A stretch of DNA of 9,675 nucleotides from Gammaproteobacteria bacterium UBA6968 (GTDB lineage: Bacteria > Pseudomonadota > Gammaproteobacteria > Pseudomonadales > Azotimanducaceae): contig DJYW01000152.1 in assembly GCA_002450255.1 (NCBI GenBank), forward strand, positions 1 through 9,675, given 5' to 3'. Both the position numbers and the translations under genes were made by a program. Below the pieces are notes generated by a model, which did not search any database, was not told where the DNA came from, and saw nothing but the letters and a program-made list of their open reading frames with translations. This document shows positions 7,742 through 9,675 of the stretch, in pieces (within the stretch, counting starts at the first letter, position 1; each line of letters begins with the position of its first letter).

Positions 7742-7880
7742 ACCTGTGCTTCCCCTAGCGCTACCGCGAAGTTTAACTTACCCAAACACGATTTACTGGC
7801 CCGTCATTAACCAAAGCGCAATTTAGCAGGCCATAATTCACGCGGACATGTTACCGCAATGCGCGCGGTTCAGATCCCCG

Positions 7881-8273
7881 CTAATTGCCCGCACGTCGCT
7901 GGCTCTTACGCGTTAACCACAGCTGTAAACGAGGCCGCACTCGCAGAAAGCGCACGTAGAGTCGCTCCAAAATACGCAGAACGATGGGGATGCGTGCAAG
8001 CTCTCCCAGCGGGCGCAGCAACGGTAAATGACGCCATAACAGGGCGAACGCGGCGGCCCCATTAACTATCGGTTGACCGGGGGCCTGGGCATGCAATCGC
8101 TGCAGCAGAACCTGTGGATCGAGCGGACAATTCGTTGCGACCTCAATATCAATAAACGCCACTTTGCCGAACCAGTCGAGCCGTTTCATAAAAGCGATTT
8201 CTCGACAGCAGAGCGGACATTGGCTGTCAAACCAAACGGTCACTGTCTGTTTAATCGATGCATTTGCTGCCAT
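7881..8273 (-). CDS. DCC-family (DUF393) thiol-disulfide oxidoreductase-like protein
   Basis: The 130-residue product begins with a strand and the motif VWFDSQCPLCCREIAFMKRLD (residues 13-33). This is the hallmark of DUF393/DCC proteins, usually D-G-x-C-P-x-C; here the second position is Ser and an extra Cys follows (Cys19, Cys22, Cys23). The family is annotated as thiol-disulfide oxidoreductases on the basis of a thioredoxin-like CxxC, but physiological partners are generally not known. Later parts follow the family: FIDIE, the region QPIVNGAAAFALLWRHLPLLRPLG, and a helix IPIVLRILERLYVRFLR. The C-terminal tail is very basic (RLQLWLTRKSQRR). There is no signal peptide, so it is probably cytoplasmic or membrane-associated. 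ATG 8273 has no strong ribosome site. It is flanked by a 227-base gap with hairpins upstream and 139 bases before the crotonase gene. Confidence 0.9.
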   Translation of the reverse strand: MAANASIKQTVTVWFDSQCPLCCREIAFMKRLDWFGKVAFIDIEVATNCPLDPQVLLQRLHAQAPGQPIVNGAAAFALLWRHLPLLRPLGELARIPIVLRILERLYVRFLRVRPRLQLWLTRKSQRRAGN

Positions 8274-8293
8274 GTGCTAGCCGTCGTTGATAA

Positions 8294-8306
8294 AAGTTTG
8301 AAACTT
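8294..8306. repeat. short inverted repeat upstream of DUF393 gene
   Basis: AAGTTT-G-AAACTT is a perfect 6-bp inverted repeat around one central base, 20 bases before the DUF393 start codon. Its compact symmetric form would suit a dimeric repressor, though chance is a fair alternative. Confidence 0.3.
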
Positions 8307-8323
8307 GTGGGTGAGCGATCTGT

Positions 8324-8346
8324 GGGTAGCTTCTGTCAAGCTACCC
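8324..8346. repeat. 9-bp perfect hairpin between IDH and DUF393 genes
   Basis: GGGTAGCTT (8324-8332) and AAGCTACCC (8338-8346) are perfect inverted repeats with a 5-base loop. No T tract follows on either strand, so it is not a typical intrinsic terminator. It may be an mRNA-stabilising 3' structure for the isocitrate dehydrogenase message or an operator for the next gene. Confidence 0.55.
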
Positions 8347-8371
8347 TGAGAAGCATCTACCGAACGATCTG

Positions 8372-8386
8372 CGGCAGTACCTGCCG
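8372..8386. repeat. 6-bp hairpin between IDH and DUF393 genes
   Basis: CGGCAG (8372-8377) and CTGCCG (8381-8386) pair around a 3-base loop. It lies 25 bases from the 9-bp hairpin; together they could form a structured 3' end for the isocitrate dehydrogenase message. No T tract follows. Confidence 0.4.
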
Positions 8387-8500
8387 AATTACAAAGTCCT
8401 CCAGCACCAGTCCTCTCCCTCTAGCGCGCCCGTGCTCGCATAAGCTCGCCGGCTTGCGGTAACGCATTATGATTTGCGCGATTCGTTTGTGCAGCGGCAC

Positions 8501-9526
8501 TCAGCCTAAGCGGGCGATGACCGCATCAGCAAATTCCTGGGTATTAAGACTGCCACCAAGGTCGCGAGTGCTTTCGCCAGCACGCAGTGCGGCGTCATAC
8601 GCATCCCGAATGCGTGCGCCGCAATCGGCGTATGCATCATCCTGGTTCTTTTCCGACAGGTAATTCAGCATCATCACGGCAGACATCAACAGTGCTAAAG
8701 GATTCGCAATGTTCTGGCCCGCTATATCCGGGGCACTGCCATGCACGGCTTCAAATATCGCTTCGTCATCGCCGTAGTTCGCGCCAGGCACTACGCCTAA
8801 ACCGCCGACCAGACCTGCGCACAAATCACTGACTACATCGCCATAAAGGTTTTCCAACAGCAACACATCAAACTGTGCCGGATCCTGAATTAACCGCATG
8901 CAGCCCGCATCGATGATAGCGGTTTGAAATTCGATGTTGGGATAGTCTGTCTCATGCACTTGTTCGGCGCACTTTAAGAAGAGGCCATCGGTCATTTTCA
9001 TAATGTTGGCCTTATGCAGCACGCTCACCCGGCCACGTCCCTTGCGGTTTGCGTAGCGGAACGCCCACTTGGCGATACGTCGACAGCCGTTCTCAGTAGC
9101 GACTTTCATGCTCATCACTACACCCGGCGTGACTTCGTTTTCCACGCCGCTGTATAAGCCTTCAGTGTTTTCTCTAATGATGACCAGATCCACATCCGAA
9201 TAACGCGTGCCGACGCCGGGCACGCTGCGCACCGGACGTACAGCGGCATACAGATTAAAAGCTTTACGTAAACGAACATTCACCGAGGTAAATCCTTCGC
9301 CTACCGGCGTCGTGCAGGGGCCTTTTAGCGCGACTTTGACGCGACCAATTGTGTCGAGAGTGTGTTGGGGGATGAGTTCTGTGCCGTGATCCAGTGCACT
9401 CAGTCCAGCATCCACCGGTATCCAGTCAATGGCAGCACCGGCGGCCGCAAGGATGGCCACCACAGCGTCGGTAATTTCTGGACCAATACCGTCGCCTTTT
9501 ATCAGAGCGATTTCTTGTCTTTTCAT
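8501..9526 (-). CDS. NAD-type isocitrate dehydrogenase (short form)
   Basis: This 341-residue beta-decarboxylating dehydrogenase oxidises isocitrate to 2-oxoglutarate in the TCA cycle. It starts [13 protein letters not shown] (6-18). The substrate segment [18 protein letters not shown] (81-98) gives Ser81, Asn83, Arg87 and Arg97, the isocitrate-type S-x-N-x-x-x-R pattern rather than that of isopropylmalate dehydrogenase. [10 protein letters not shown] (118-127), Lys172 and the metal-binding Asp230 and Asp234 (LYGDVVSD) are present. The cofactor loop is HGSAPDIAG (262-270); Asp267-Ile268 replace the Lys-Tyr of the NADP-dependent E. coli enzyme, so NAD is predicted. The length fits the short NAD-IDH/IDH3-like type, not the 416-residue NADP enzyme. 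Start ATG 9526 has only a weak ribosome site (GAGG about 14 bases upstream). It appears to be a single-gene unit, with no aconitase or other cycle gene visible. Confidence 0.95.
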   Translation of the reverse strand: MKRQEIALIKGDGIGPEITDAVVAILAAAGAAIDWIPVDAGLSALDHGTELIPQHTLDTIGRVKVALKGPCTTPVGEGFTSVNVRLRKAFNLYAAVRPVRSVPGVGTRYSDVDLVIIRENTEGLYSGVENEVTPGVVMSMKVATENGCRRIAKWAFRYANRKGRGRVSVLHKANIMKMTDGLFLKCAEQVHETDYPNIEFQTAIIDAGCMRLIQDPAQFDVLLLENLYGDVVSDLCAGLVGGLGVVPGANYGDDEAIFEAVHGSAPDIAGQNIANPLALLMSAVMMLNYLSEKNQDDAYADCGARIRDAYDAALRAGESTRDLGGSLNTQEFADAVIARLG

Positions 9527-9562
9527 ATTCTGGTTTTATGCCTCAAAGTAGCGCAGTGATTA

Positions 9563-9572
9563 GCGACGTCGC
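9563..9572. repeat. 10-base palindrome upstream of IDH
   Basis: GCGACGTCGC reads the same on both strands and lies 37 bases before the isocitrate dehydrogenase start. It could be an operator, but palindromes of this length are expected several times by chance in the window. Confidence 0.2.
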
Positions 9573-9620
9573 CAGATTGCGTACAAGATCCCGATAACGC
9601 TCTGGAGACGTTGCTGTCGG

Positions 9621-9675
9621 TTATACATTAGTATCGGCCAGCAAGGTGACACTGTTATGGTCACCCCAGCGCCGA
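9621..9675 (-). CDS. possible C-terminal end of an unidentified gene
   Basis: On the minus strand one frame entering from the window edge reads RRWGDHNSVTLLADTNV and stops at TAA (9621-9623), 94 bases before the isocitrate dehydrogenase start. Its codons are common ones (AAC, GTC, ACC, CTG, GCC), whereas the alternative open frame uses many rare ATA, CTA and ACA codons, so this frame is the better candidate. Seventeen residues are too few to name a family. A 6-bp inverted repeat GGTGAC/GTCACC (9645-9665) lies inside it. Confidence 0.35.
   Translation of the reverse strand, partial: RRWGDHNSVTLLADTNV

Noticed and set aside
7356..7826. 156-codon plus-strand open frame
   Set aside because: It is antisense to the crotonase gene, whose sequence is clearly conserved; the Ala/Ser-rich translation is typical of a shadow frame.
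8501..9526. 3-isopropylmalate or tartrate dehydrogenase as identity of the dehydrogenase
   Set aside because: The S-x-N-x-x-x-R substrate segment and [10 protein letters not shown] motif match isocitrate dehydrogenases.

Overview
The window is a stretch of bacterial chromosome of moderate GC content. Every gene I can support lies on the minus strand, so biological order runs from the right edge (9675) to the left edge (1). The core is the translation cluster infC - rpmI - rplT - pheS - pheT - ihfA - MerR-type regulator, followed at the left edge by the 5' end of a tRNA-Pro gene. This order, IHF-alpha and the PheS/PheT sequences point to a gammaproteobacterium. I cannot name the genus. There is no sign of phage, insertion sequence, CRISPR array or horizontally acquired cargo.

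Right part (9675-7079): a possible C-terminal tail of an unidentified gene at the edge, then a short NAD-type isocitrate dehydrogenase, a gap rich in inverted repeats, a small DCC-family (DUF393) thiol-disulfide oxidoreductase-like protein, and a compact crotonase-fold protein. Their links to the translation cluster look positional. The thrS gene, which usually precedes infC in gammaproteobacteria, is absent here; a 409-base non-coding stretch takes its place.

Centre (6669-1853): infC begins at a rare ATT codon with a well-placed Shine-Dalgarno sequence, the classical autoregulated IF3 start. The infC-rpmI gap holds hairpins at the position where L20 represses rpmI-rplT in enterobacteria. Between rplT and pheS are two intrinsic-terminator-like hairpins. 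The second ends 13 bases before the pheS start codon, leaving no room for a promoter after it, so pheST expression must read through it; this suggests attenuation. I found no convincing Phe-rich leader peptide. pheS and pheT are tightly coupled (9-base gap).

Left part (1852-1): a 317-base non-coding stretch separates pheT from ihfA, where many relatives have only a few bases. ihfA most likely starts at a TTG behind a perfect AGGAGG and is coupled by a 3-base gap to the MerR-type gene. A secreted DUF3108-like protein sits between that gene and tRNA-Pro. tRNA-Pro has a recognisable -10 box.

Together the genes supply initiation factor IF3, ribosomal proteins L35 and L20, both phenylalanyl-tRNA synthetase subunits, a DNA-bending protein and a proline tRNA. 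This is mainly housekeeping DNA; the points of interest are start-codon choice and RNA-level control rather than a new system.
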